Below are positions 10,608 through 25,600 of a DNA stretch of 64,000 nucleotides, in pieces (position 1 is the first letter of the stretch; the number at the start of each line of letters is the position of its first letter). Source of the stretch: Sapria himalayana (taxonomy: Eukaryota; Streptophyta; Magnoliopsida; Malpighiales; Rafflesiaceae); the NCBI GenBank assembly GCA_029783825.1, contig JAREIK010000343.1:3701001-3765000 (forward strand), in the 5' to 3' direction. The notes under the pieces were generated by a model. It ran no database searches. It was not told the DNA's origin and saw only the letters and a program-made list of their open reading frames with translations. A program made the position numbers and the translations under genes.

Positions 10608-13600
10608 GTCACGAATCTCGCTCATACTTTCTTACAAACACAGCTAGACATGCGCATCGAGAACAAATTGTATGCAAGGAATTACTTTTTCATCGATAAA
10701 CTGGTGCTGCTAATTCGTTGTGAAAATTTCGTTTCGAATTATCGCGCCTTGGGATGATGATCATGCATGGTGTAGAATGTTCGTTGTAATGAAGCTTCGT
10801 ATGATGGATTTGTGAAAAAAATATCATATCGATTAGGCGAGGATTCATGATCGTATGAAGATTGTCAAATCGACAATTTAGAATGGAATCAGAAAATAAT
10901 GATCGTGTTGGCCTTGTTCTTTTGTTGGAAGAGTAATGGCGTGGCTCAATTCTTTGGCACTAGACTTGAGGCGGAGCCTCATTTTCGAAGCATGATTGGC
11001 GTTTGTGTTGCCCTGGTCCGTATCCGTCTGGGACTCATTTCCATCCTTGACCAGGATGGAAGTATTTGTCTTAATGTATTTTGTTTCATGGTGCATATGT
11101 TTAATAATCAATAAATATGAAATTTGTAATGAAGGAGGTGCAAGTCCTGAGATCTATTTCGGCCTAACTGACCCGTAGACACAAGCTCGGGTCATGCTTG
11201 GTTTGGCCCGGTGGTGTAATCCGCATCCTACAGGTGTCAATTGAGTTGGGTCAAGATCGCACAATGCTTTTTATTTGGGTCAGATTGGGCTGCTATGTTG
11301 GGGCTTCTGACTTGCTTTAGAAGGCAAGCCATGGTGGCCTGACATACCTCAAATTTGATGAATCCCGACATGTTGGCTTGACGGCCAACCATATCTATGT
11401 TGGCCATGTGGGGTGGGGTCAACACTTCACATGGATTGCCATAACTCATGTCTTGGCATGACTCGTCCTTGTGCTTGCATATTTGGGCATGGGTTGTATA
11501 CATTGTATAGCATAGGTGTCGGTGACTTATTTTGCAGAGTGATATTCTGTATTGTGGACCCAAATTATTGGAGAATGATATTTTTACTCATCTCAAAAAT
11601 GTATAAGAAAGTGACTCAGATGAGATATAAATATGCATAGCTTGAGTGGGGTTAATATGATCAATCATAGTACCGTGAAATCTTTGTGAATTAGTAACAA
11701 CGAGAGAACTAGGAGATCTAGCATAGATATTTCGAGAGGTAGGATAATAGTATTTATATGCTCTTTTTATAGGAAGTTGGGACATACTTGGTAGTACTTG
11801 ATATTGTCTCACCAGTTATGATTGAATTTTCAAGAATTGGAGGCTATACATAAGATTAGTGGACCTACTCATGTTGGTTCTTCTATGATCATATTTATTG
11901 GTAGTGTTATACTGATGTTTTTTTGAAGAGTATATGATTGACATTGCTCTTTGGGTGTTGTTGGCATGGATATGTCTATTCAATCTTTTCTTTTTGCTCA
12001 CCAACTCACTATAGACTATTGGGTTGTAGATTTGATAGTAAATACTTATGCAATAAGTAATTATTTTTTTTTTATTTTTTTATTGAGGGTAAAGTTTCTT
12101 ATATTCTTATTACCAATGACTTTATTTTATGGGCTAAGGGGTATAATAATATTATCTTTAATTTTTTTAATACATATTTTATATATATTTTAGTTTTGTT
12201 ATAATTTATTTTCTGTTACTTATTTTATGAAACAATAAAATTGTAATATTATTTTTTTATTTTTTTTATTTTCATACAAGTTCAAACAAATTATTTTTCT
12301 TGTGATTAAGTGATATGAATTGATTATGTTCTTCTTGACTCATATGAATCATTGCAGTCATTTGTTTATTATTAATTTACTACTAATTAACTCTTGAATA
12401 GGATATTTTTCATTGTACAAACTAAAAATTTTATAGTAGAGAATTAAATGAGTGATGCCTATTAATTATTAGATATATTAATTAGAAAAATATTTTATAA
12501 TTTTAAATTTAGCATGTCATGAGAGTATTAAAAGAAATTAATTTGATCTGATTTACTTAGTTATATGAGGATTTTACATGATAATTATATCTGATAATTT
12601 AAAATATTTTATTATTTTTTTGTAATTATATTCAATTTATATGGTTGTAGGCTATGTTGCACGGTTTTGCCACTGGATTGCCACACGTGGACACGGTACG
12701 GACATGTGTCGGATACGTGTTCGATATGTCATGTGGCGTATCGTTGACAAATTCCGTATCCGATACGCCATGTGGCGTATCGGACGTCCAGTGGCCAAAG
12801 TCATCGCATGGGCGACGTTGGCACTCGACACAGGTGGCGGGGGCGCGAATTGAGGGGGGGGGAATCAGGGGGCGGGCGCGAATTGAGGGGGGGTAGGCAG
12901 GGGTTGGGCGCGAATTGAAGGGAGGGGCGGCGGGTGCGAATTGAGGCAGGAGGCGAATTGAGGCAGGGGGTGAATTGATGGGGGGGGAGGCAGAGGGTGG
13001 GCGCGGGTAGAGGGTTGGGGGCTAGAATAAAATAAAATATTTTAATAAAATAAAATAAAATATTTTTATTTTATAAAATAAAAAAATATATTTTTATATA
13101 ATATAAGATAATTTTATAATTTTATTTTATAAAATAAAATAATTATAAATATTATCTTATAAAATAAAATAAAATATTTTTATTTTATAAAATAAAAATA
13201 TATATATTTATTTTATAATCTAAAATAATTTAATTTAATTTAATTTATTTTATAAAATACATAATATTTATAAAGAAAATAATTTTTAATTTTAAGTTTA
13301 TTTTTTTTATCATGCCGTATTCTATCCATATCCGTATCCTATCTGTATCCGTATCCTAGTTTTTTAGATTTTGTCGTGTCCCCGTATCTTACAGTGTCGT
13401 ATCCTCGTGTCTGTGTCCTTGCTTCTTAGGTTGTAGGTATTTAAGAATAAAATTATATTTTTTTTTAATTTTTATGAAATTTTATGAAAAAATAAAAACT
13501 CAGTTTAGCTTTGATATTAATATTTTAAAAATTGATAATATATTATAATATATTTCTCATTAGTTTTCTTGTTTTGGAGTAATACGGAATGAGTCATTAG

Positions 13601-16600
13601 ACATCTTGTGTTGGCATTGAAATTTAAAATTAGATAATTGAGAAAAAAAATTAATATTTGGTTGAGATAACCAAGATGTATATATTCCAAGGAGTGTGCC
13701 TAAATATTTTTGTAGAGGTGTCAACCGGGCCGGCCCGGCACGAGGCACGGCACGGTTCAGCCGTGCCTGGGCCGGCCCGGCACGAAAAAATTCCGTGCTT
13801 GGGCTCGTGCCGTGCCTGGCCCGGCATGGTTTGGCCCGCAGCACGGCACACCGGCACGGGTTTATTTTGTGCCGGGTGTTCTGTGAGCCCAACCCCACGA
13901 TGCCCGATAATTCAAAAAAAGATCGTGGGTCGGGTCTGATTCGACCCGACCCGCGGTCCCCCGTATCCCGAACTGCTCGGACAGGCAAGCCCGAGCGGGC
14001 CTGGCAAGGCACGGCACGGCCCGCGCGTGCCTGCGGGCCGTGCCGGGCCCGGTTTTTTTAAACCGTGCCGGCACGGAAGCACGATCGTGCCCTAAAAAAA
14101 TGGGTCGGCCTGGCCCGTCCCGGCCCGTTTGACACCTCTATATTTTTGTGGAGAAGTAGTGTTTTATAAGATTAATCAATTCAATGTTATTTTTTATTCT
14201 CTAAGGCCCTAACCCACACTAGCTTGTACATTTGCATTGCAAGGGAAAAGATAATTATATATGTCAACAAGTATTCATTGAGTAATTTAATATTCAAAAA
14301 TGATATAGATGTAATTCTTTTGGATTTAGTCCTTAAAGGACTTGTTCTTTTTTAACATGTCATTAAAATTTATAATGTCTTATTAATAACATCAACATTA
14401 TAATATCTTTAGATACTATAGTAGTAGGTTCAGTTTTATATCTACTTGTTATTCCATATGGAGGGTGATGATTGATTTTGCTCACATTCTTATATTCAAT
14501 ATAATTAGCATGATTGATTTTGAAGAGAGTAGTGATTCATCTCTTAGGGTAGTGTAAATAGGAGAAGAGCTTAGTATGAGTCTTTCATTCGACCTGATAT
14601 GTGAGTCTCCCTAAGAGAGAGATAAAAGTTGAGAGATCTTGATATTCCCAAAACTAAAGGTATATATTTGATAGATATTTTCATAATTTTTTTTCAAATG
14701 AGGTTATCGTATTAGTTAATTCTGCTCAGAATAATGATTTGGACTTTTGATTGTATTTCGAAATGAATTAAAGATATATTCTACTCTATTTTTTATTTTG
14801 AGTAATATTTTATTCTCATTTTAATATTATATTTTTTAGTTTTTTATTTTTATTTGATAGTTATAGGATATTAAGCTTTTTTTTTGAGATATATAATCAT
14901 CTAGGATGATGATATGCTATATTTGAGGAATTGAGTATAATTATATTTAATCATACTACTTATTTCAAAATAGATAGGTTAGATTCTAGTAGAATGTAGA
15001 TGAGATTTAAAGGAAATATTAATTGACTTAAGGTTAGGTTGATAATGATCAGTTACAAAAATGAAATAATTTTTCCATTGATCAAAAAATTAACATTAGG
15101 TTGTTATTTTCTATTATAGTATAACATAGGGTTAAATGTTCCAAGAATCTTAAGTATGATATACAAATTATAAAATACTCTTTAAGGATTAAAATAGTTT
15201 CTTAGGATATGATTTAATAAATTTTCTTTGATATTTTTTATCTTTTTTTTATAAGTAATAAACATTGATATTTTTTATCTTTGATCTTATAATATTGTGT
15301 TAGATTATTTGTATTTTTTATATGGATTAGGAGGTAAGCATGTTATGTTAATTGTAGAGATGTTAAATGGACCGTGCCTTACTAGCATGACTTTTTTTGG
15401 GTGGCCTAGTTGGGCCACTGTTATGTGTCGGGCATGACCTGACATGGAGTTGTGCTGTGCTTGTCACCACACAGATGTTAGTCTGCTTGGCTTGACATGA
15501 CATGATAATCATGATTTTAGGTAGACTCATGCCTAATATGCTGAGTCATGTCAGATTATGTTTGTTTTGTGGGTAACCCTACTATAGGCACCATCCATTA
15601 GCCAATGCCACCGCTACCGTTACTGTCACTACCACCGCCACTACCACCGCCACCACACATTGATGATTAATCATTATAGAAATATAAAACAAAAATATAA
15701 AATAAATAAAATAAAGAAAATAAAGAAAAAAAAACTAATTATATGTAAACTAGTCACTACACATCAGACATAATGTTAATGAATCATAAATTTAATTAAA
15801 AAACTAAAATTTATAAATAAACTTTGACTACTATACTATAAGAGCAGTAAAAAAAAAACAAATAAAATTTCAAATCAAGGTCTATGATCCAGATATTAAA
15901 TTAAAATGATAAACAATAATTAATAATAATAGCAAAAAAAAAATAATCATAATATTGTATTGTAATCAATTATCATGTAAACAATAATTATTTTTTTACA
16001 TGATAAACAATAATTGTAATTGAAGTATAGAAATTAAATTGTATCATATCAAATTAATAATCATAAAATTAATATAATATCAATAAATAATAATTAATTT
16101 TAATGTTAATCGGTGTCTGTATGTAAATCATTATTATTATTTAAGTATTTAATAGTATCACTAATAATGGCCTCAATATTTTCTAAGTCTCTTGAGTCAT
16201 CATCTGCCACTAACTTGTGTGTTCTCGATCTTGTTTTATTATGAATGTCCAAACTCAAAATTTTTTAGTTTTTCATGCATGTAATTATCTCAATGATATC
16301 TGATTGTAGTCTTGATATCTTACATAAAATGATATTAGTTGTAATATAAAAGTAGACCGATGCTATGCTAGATACTGAATAAGTTAGTAGATCTCATACC
16401 ATCTTAGATAGCATGAGATAATTGGATTTATTTGATTTTTATCATAGTAAAATATCAGTAATTTTATTATTATTATGTGATAGGATTAAATAGTAATTGA
16501 TATCTAAGTATCAAAATAAAATGCTCTTATTTGATGGACTACATTGTCGTTTCTTCCTTGCCAACTGAATGAAGAAATTATAACCATTGAATATGATATC

Positions 16601-19600
16601 TATTTTCGTGCTTGGAGTCTGATTACAATAATTATCATACTTAGTATCGTAGAATATAAATAAGTTGATTAATTTTTTGTGAATAAACTTTTTAGCTTGG
16701 TGGCTTTGTTTCATTTATTTGGATATGTATGTAAAATTTTTTTTATAATTTTTACTTTAATCCTAAGATCTATTTAGACAGCCAAATAATAAATTGATGA
16801 AATGATAGACTAGTATTTTAAATACTTCGTTTCCATCTTAAAGGGCATGACATTAAATTTAGGTTGACCTCTAAACTTGCTAAACATGCTACTAACGTTG
16901 CATGTGTATCTGACTGCAATACAAATAGTGAGAGTATACACAGACCAATAATTGTTTGTTATATCATAAAAAATTTTTAGGAATTTTATTAAAGAAATTT
17001 TTTATTTCTATCAAAATTATTAATAATAAGTTCGTTATTTTTATTATTAATATAGTAGGATATCACATGTTCATTTCAAATACATGATTTTAATATCAAG
17101 TAAGTATAATTTAATAATATATCACATTTATTTGAATTTATTTTCTTTAGACTTGCAGATAAATAAAAATTATCAGATTTTTGTTGTTTGCTAGGTATTA
17201 TTTAATCTAAAATATTTTATTGAGTTTTATATTTTTTCTAATATGAGAGAAATAATATTTATACTCGTTTGCAATACCATGTCAATAATACAACATATAT
17301 ATATAACACAAAATATTTTATCTAATGGTTGGTTTGTAATGATCCTAATAAATATATTAATAGGTATTTTATTATTAGATGCATTATTAAATAAGATACT
17401 AACTATTTTATTATGAATATCATATATCATAATACTTGTTTGTTAGGTATTTTTATTATTATCATGCTCTCATATATAACAGTGTCATCATGAGGATTGA
17501 GAATATCAGAAAATCTTAAAATTTTTTTATTAAATTTTTATTTAAAACTTAAATAATAGGTGACGAAGCATGCAAATGATATATTATTATGACTAATTCA
17601 AATATTAAATGTCATAAACATAACTCTTTTATATTTTTTAAATTTATTAATTATTAATAATTATTTTTAACTTATCATATTTAATTATATTATTTTTATA
17701 TGTGGATCTTGAAATTCTATGATATGTAGGCTAGAAGTAGGCTTGCACGATACTAATTATTCTAGAATTTTTTAAAAATTTAATCAGAAGATCCATAATC
17801 GTAATTAGTATGCCCATGTCTTTTTTTTTTAAAATTATTATTGTATGAATGAGGTCAAAATAGTTGAATTAGATTAAGTTTCATAGGCTCCACCTAGAGG
17901 TGTCAACTGGGCAGCCGGCCTTGTCCGGCACGATTCAGCCATGCCTGGGCCGGCATGGCACGATAATTTTCTGTGCCCGTGCCCATGCTGTGCCGAGACC
18001 AATCGGGCCTCGTGTCATGCTTGGCCCGGCACGATACCGTGGTCCGTTGGCACAATACCTTAGTACGAGCCGAGAAATCCTATTTTTTTTTTAAAAAATT
18101 AGGGTTTCAGCGGTGCGATGGTGCGATGACGCATGCTGAAATCCTAATTTTTTTATATCAGGGGTTCGGCCCATAATTGTGAAAGGCGTGCTTAAGGGGC
18201 GCCTAGGCACAAGGCACAACCACTTCCTAGCTATAGCGCATCGTCTTCCAAGGCATGCGTCTTACTGAAGAGGCGCACATTATATACTATAGTTTTTTTT
18301 TTAAAATACATTTATTCTCAAAATTTATAATTATATATGGAAATTTATATAATTTTATTTATTTTTTTCATCAAAATTTATTTAAATATTAGGAATATTT
18401 ATTTTTTTATCAATAGAATCATATTTAATAAAAATTTATATGTATCTAAAGTCACATTTCACTTCACAAAAGCTCACGCTTTACGTGCGCCTTATGCCTC
18501 AAGGCTTCAAGAAACCTTTGTGCCTTAGTGCACTTTGCATTTTTTAAAACTATGATTCGGCCTGACCGGGCCGAACCCGGCGGATTCGTGCCGTAGGCTC
18601 GTGCCTGGCTGACCTTTATAGAACCGTGCTGGGCCAGGCACGACACGGTTACTATACAGTGCCGTGCCTGTCTTAGCATGAAAGCACGGTTGGGCCAGCT
18701 AAAAACGGATTGAGGCGGCCCGACACGTCTCGTTTGACACCTCTAGCCCCACCATTCATGATCAATTGAGTTTATTTTAGGTGTAATGCACTATTTTTTT
18801 AATGCATTGATCGACATACTTATTTAGATGACTATTGTCATCTGTACTCCTATATTTATATGTTTTTTGATAATATATAAATTATGTTGATTATTTATTG
18901 ACATGCCTAAAATTTTTATTTTTCAATTTTTATTATCTTAAAGTGAGTAAATAATTAAAACTTTTTTAGTTTTTAAATTTTTAGATATTTGAGTTTGATT
19001 CGAGATCATTATTTAAAATATAGTTTTGGTCTCAGATATTTCTTTAAATTTATTATTATTATTATTATTCATATTTAAATTAATATTACTTTTATTATCA
19101 TTATATTAACTATTAATCATTTATTATTTTTTACTTATGTTTAAAAATAATTAAATAAGTTTAATTTTTATAAATAACAAAAAAAATATCAGGATTCTAC
19201 TACTGTTAGGCATTAGCGTAATTGCAACTGGAGAAAAATCAACACGAAGATAAATAATAATGTAAATATGAAGATAAATAATTTCTAGTATTTTATTAAA
19301 AGAAAATAATGGTGAAGAGGAAAAAAAGAAAAAAAAAAAAGAAAAAAAAAGAAAAAAAGAAAAAAACGATAAATTAGAAGACTATGAATAATACAAAGAA
19401 AAAAAAGTAATTTGAAGAAAAAAAAATATAGATAAAAATAAAAATAAATGATTGTTAAGGGAAATTAATGAGATTGTCTATCTAATATATGTTAGTTTTG
19501 AAAATTTTTTGATATTGATCATTTTTTATTCAAACACCAAATAATTTTAAAAAATTTAACATAATGAGTTGATGAAAACTTCATGAGTTTATATTTTATT

Positions 19601-22600
19601 ATTAACTAATATAACATGATATAAAAGTTTTTTGGTGTCAACTATACTATTAGAGCTTATTTTGTTTATTGATGTTAATGTATTTATATTGGATACTCTA
19701 GTAACCTTGACATGATATAAAAGATCTAGAAGACATAAATGACCCTCTAAGTGGTAGTAGATAAATTTAGGAAAATTTCTAGAAATTAGATTTACAAATA
19801 ATTGGTGACACAAAATTTCAAGATGTGACTGCTGATTGAATTTTGTCGATATGTTTTTTTATTAATTATGATTTTTTATTTCATTTTATTTTATATTTAG
19901 TGTATATTACACTTTTTGTTAAGTTTTTTATTGTATTAAATACTATATGGTTCAAGTTTTATATTTATATTTTATTTTTTTGTTTCATTTACATCTGCCA
20001 CTTCCGCACATACCTAATCATGACCCATGGGTCACTCAGACCCAGGCATTACTCTGTGTAGCCACTAATCATGGGCTCGTGCCCATAATCAACCTGCCCA
20101 TGCCAGAATGGCACTTGCCACTGCCTATTCATGTGCTTATGAGCCTTGTGCCCCAGCATGCTGGTTCACTTTATTTGCCAACCCGACCTAGGCACTTGGG
20201 ACACCATCACAAATATTTTTGGCCCTCATATCATCGTTATGTGCCAGCTTACATCAAATTTGAGATGTGCTGGTCCAGCACAGTGACTCGTATCAGCCCA
20301 AAAAATTGGGCTGTACCAGCTGATCACTGCCTGTTTGTTACCTTTAATTGTAAGGTAGCAAAGGAAATTTTGAAGTTTGTGATAACCATGTTCTGTACTA
20401 TTTGTTGGATGATTGTTTGGCGCTGCTATCAAATTTGAGATTTCTCTTCTAAATGTGATGTGTTGCTTCTATTCCAGGACTCCATGCATTCGAGAGCAAG
20501 TTAATATTGGTATAGCCCAATCAGGATGCAATGTGAGATGGTTTGGATTTTCGAGCAAGGAGCCTAGATGGATTAACACGGTTACTTTTAACAGCATTGA
20601 GCGCCTTCCCACACTGGTGATGATCCATGGTTATGGTGCTTCTCATGGTTTCTTCTTTAAGAACTTTGATGCTCTTGCCAGTCGCTTCAAGGTCATTGCC
20701 ATTGATCAGCTTGGGTATGCATTTACTGTAAACTCGTGTTATCACAGTTTAACAAATTCGACACTGAGATGGAAAAATAATTTTACCAAGAAATTGCTTA
20801 ATCAAAGTAACTCTTGCATGGCTTACTAAAAACTAAAATACTTAAAAAAGCAGAACTTTTTGGATATCTATGTGAATATTAAACTAAAAAGCTTAACAAA
20901 ATAAATCATAAAAGTTGCATTGCAAAAGCACAAGTCCTTTATAATCACTGCAGATTTGCTGTCAGGTATTGTCTAGTATTTCACTAGATCATGCATACAG
21001 ATTTTCTCCCGTTATGCTGGAAAGATTATTTTGTTTTGTGTTGTTAATTGTTTGCTCAAATATAACTCCTTTCTATCTGATGCACATATTTTGTTGCTTT
21101 CTTTGAAGTAGGTTTTATTCTTCCATGAAAGATACTAATAGATAATCTGGGCACATGCCTAAATTATGGACATTAATATTATTTTGGATGGTCTATCTTT
21201 GGGTGAGATTAAATTGAGATGATTAATCACTTAGAAAAGCATCATATTGTATGCTTGTATTAGATGTCATGCTTTGAAGCGATAATATCTATTTTTGTTC
21301 AATGATGATAAGTGAATTTGAGACTTATTAGATATAATTTGTATGATTTTTAAAAGTAAGATTATAATGATATTAATATCTCATAGACTACATACTAAAT
21401 CATGAGTCTTGTGTATTGGGTACGACTTATATATGTGTATATATATATATATATTGATATAATTTCATTATATTTTATAAGATACTGAATTTTGAAGTTT
21501 TTATTAAATTTAAAGTAATTTATAATTTTATTTTTATCTGTCCACTTATGGACTCTACGATATGTGACTGATATATATTTTGCATAAAATATATTACTTT
21601 AAGATCTTTTGTGGGGTTTAGTGGATAATTCATACTAATAATTAGTTTAATTATATATTTTCTTATAAATTCATAATTGTAAATAAAAAAAAAGTATTAA
21701 TACTGAAGGTGATTTAAATTTAGTGATTCTACAATGAAGTCATGTTTGCTTAAGATTTAATACATTATATTTCTTGATGTGTTGTTTAATGTGTATCCTT
21801 ATATTTTTAGTTCTTTGACTAATTTTACAAATATATTATATTTTACAAAATTTTAATTGAGAATTTTCTTTTTGATTCTTCTAGTATATTTATTTATTAT
21901 ATTAAGATAGGGTTTTTAGGTGCTTTAAGAGATTTAAGATTTTGAGGCAATTTAATTTTGAACACTTGGATTGATTTATCATTATATAAGTTAAGATATT
22001 ATAAAATATTAATTTCATTTTTATTAAGCTCACTAGCATTTATTTTTTTTTAAAATGAGAAGTAAAAGAAGATTATCTTAGTCTATCTCTATAATTCAAT
22101 TATATAAAACAAAAAAAACTTGAAGTATACCTTACAAAATAAAATAGTTATCAACATATTTTTTTTTGTAATTTTGTTGTTTTATTATTCATCAAACATT
22201 TCCAATAGAGTGTTAAGATTTGATATAAAATTATAATTTATATAATAAAAATGTTTAATTATATAAAAATTTATTAGTAAAATATAAATTTTAGAAAATA
22301 AATGTATAGTAGAGTACATTGATATTTGACTTTGAGAATTAGAGATAAAATATATTAAAATATGAAAAAAATTACATGTAGCCATTTATCAAAAAAAGAA
22401 ATTTAAAAATAATTCTTTAGTACGTTGAACTTAGAGGTGTCAAATGTGCCGGGCCGGGCCGGCCCGGCACGAGGCACGGCACGGAAAAAATCCGTGCCCG
22501 GCACGGGCCGTGCCGTGACAGGCCCGATACGGTTCGGCCCGTGGCACGGCAAACTGGCATGGGTTTATCCCGTGCTGGGAGCCTCGTGAGTCCGACCGCA

Positions 22601-25600
22601 TGCTTCCCCTCCCGCAAAAAAAGACCGTGGGTCGGGTCTAATTCGATCCGACCTGCGGTCCCCCGTTTCCCGAACCGCTCGGACAGGTTTGCCCGAGCGG
22701 GCCAGGCGAGGCACGGCACGACCCGCCGTGCCTGCGGGCCGTGCCGGGCCCGGGTTTTTTAAACCGTGCCGTGCCCGGCACGGTACGGTAGCACAATCGT
22801 GCTCGTGAAAAACAGGCCGTGCTGTGCCGGGCCGAGCCGGCCCGTTTGACACCTCTAGTTGAACTAGATAAAATGTAACTAGCCATTGAATTCTGTCTAG
22901 TCCAATGGTCGGTCAACCCAATTGTCACCGTCAGTTGACAATGATGATTGATGCAACCAATGGAATATTTGTTGCATCAAAAGACTGCGGGTTGGGTGGG
23001 GCTTGGCAGGTATAGCTTACATGATCGTTCAACTTGAACCCAACTAATGGTCTTATGTTTTAAAAAATATGCCACCCGAATCTCATGCATTGAACTCGAG
23101 TCAAGTTTTATCCTTGACCCCATGTGCATCTTTAAAAAAAAATTGAGCACATGAATCTGGCATGCCCAACTCGAGTCAAGGGATTCTGTTCGACCCATGA
23201 AAATATTAATAGATCAATGTACTAGCAGATAAGTTAGCCAAGTTGTGTAACTTGGTCAATTGGTCTTTTTCTTTCTCACTGCTTGTTTTGTGACCCAAAA
23301 TGATGATTGATTCTTTAAAATCAATGGCTATAAATCAATGGCTTCCATGGGATTTGAGTCTTTAAATGATGGGAAGTATGATGTTGAATGTTGATTTGAG
23401 TTTTGCCTTAATTTTGACGTGCAAGTAAATGTAGGGAAGAGGTGCAAACAAAGTTGTGTATACATAGACTTTTATTGGTCAATCTTTCCATCATTGGAAA
23501 GACTTTCATTGGCTAATGATAAATGAGATGACAGGCATGGCATAGGCTAGTGTGACAACATGACCTAATCAATGACATGACCATAGTTATTAAGGGAGTG
23601 CTTAAGGCTTGCTTAAAGCCCGGCGCGACCACTCCCGGCGATAGCACATTTGCCTCAAAGATAGCATCTTGTCTCAAACATTTTTCTGATTTTCTTTTCT
23701 TATTTTTTTTAGTTTTGTTTATTTGTTTTCTTTATAAATAGACCAAAACTATGTCATTTTGGATAAATTATTTTAATTTATTCAAATTGGTATTGTTTTG
23801 AGGTGTACACTTGGTCTTTTTTAAAAAAAAAACATCCTCTCATGTACCAAAATGATGTTTTTGGACATGAAAGGGCCAAAATGATCACATTTTAGCCTTA
23901 AATAAATTATTTTTAAAATTTCAGCCATTCCAGCCCCATTCCTACCATATTCCAGCTAAAAAGGGCCTCAACACTTTCTTTTATTGTATAATTCTTATAT
24001 TAGAGGGCAGCTAATGTATAATTATTATAGGAAAGAAAAAAAACATAAAATCAACTAAAAAGTCAAGAAATTATGAAAAATCATCTATAAATAATAAATA
24101 ATCATCATAAAAACTATAAACTATATCTAACATATGATGTGCCTCATTTAAAAAAACTAACATCTCAAGTGTACCATTTGCCTTGATGCTGTAAGAGGAA
24201 ATTGTGTCTCTATGCATCTTGTTCCTCAAATAACTATGAACATAATCCACTTAATAATTGGCCTAGAATGGTCTGATCTATCTCTTAGATGAGACAAATT
24301 AGTCTAACACAAAATTGTGAAAGTGTTGGGCTTGAAATGGTGTCTTAAATGTTGTTAGAGATGGTAAGTGGGTTGGGTGGCCTAAGCACGACAAGAGGAG
24401 GCATGACCCAAAATAGTCATGTTAGGACTGTCATGTCATGATATAGAATTATGTGAGGACCATAGTCATTCTTATTCGTTGCATGACTCGTGCTGTCCTG
24501 GGTCAGGGCCAGTCATGCATCGTGCTGGGCCAAGCATGACATGCATGTGTGGCACGAGGGAATGATCAATGCTTGCATGTGTCTACTTGGCTCAACAATG
24601 ACATTGACATCCGTTGTCTTGTTGATGTTGGTGTAATGTAACATTAAATATTTTTTAAATAAAATTCTAGCCATCAAATTTGTGTCCAATGGCTACTGGC
24701 TAGAAATTTGATGGCTTTTAGATTTTTGCCCAAAATATATTTAAAAAAAATTTAAAAATAATTTTTATAATTTTTTTTGTTATAAATATGAAGTAGAAAT
24801 TTTTAATATTCAATCAATTTTACTTTATTTCTTTTTCCTCCCATTTAAAAATTTTCTCTATTCCTTTGCTTTTTATTTGTTGTTTGAGCTATTACTTATT
24901 TAGAAAAAAAGGTGAATTGCCACACACTTAAAGTAATGATATACATTTAATTTTTGTTTATTAGTTTGTATTATAATTTTAAAAAATTTTAAATTATCAT
25001 TTTTTTAATATAAAAAAATAAATAAAATTAAAAATATTAAATAGCAATTTTAATAGAAGTGTCAAAAGGGCTGTACTGTGCCAGTACTGCATGTCCATCA
25101 ATCTATCAGGCCCGACTCAACACATTTGGCCCATAACGGAGCTCATCCGTGTATGGTCTTGTTGGGGTGTGCTCAGCCATGCTAGGTCATGCCGGAAAGT
25201 ACTTGTTTTTGGCTAGTAACATAGCTCAGCGGCAACAAGTTTCCAAGTGGGTATTCCAAGCCTTGAAATTTGAATTGAGTTTGTATTTGCATATGCTAAA
25301 GTTCTAATTAAAATATTTTGAAATTTTAATTTATTATTTATTTAAAATTTAAATTTATTATATATATAATTATATGTCAAAATAATATAATTAGAAAGTC
25401 TGTACAATGTGCATTATATATTTATATTGTATTATAAATTTCAATGAATTAAAATAAAATAAAAAATTAATTTTTTGACTTTTTGCTCAATTTAAAAATG
25501 AAAATGTTTAATTAAAAAAAATAATTAATTTAATAATCAAAAAATAGATTATGATACGTACATATATATAATATAAGATGAATTATAAGACCATAAGTAC

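Noticed and set aside
11237..11563. 108-residue frame on the - strand
   Set aside because: No recognisable motif and no partner exons; it lies in intron 1.
13560..14074. Overlapping long frames on both strands rich in Arg, Ala, Pro and Gly, also at 22417-22928, 34865-35445 and 55521-55864
   Set aside because: They lie inside the GC-rich short family-C elements, occur on both strands and all frames, and shift between copies; composition artefacts.
25054..25250. Complete short family-C element
   Set aside because: Only a left end is recognisable; no right end or duplication.
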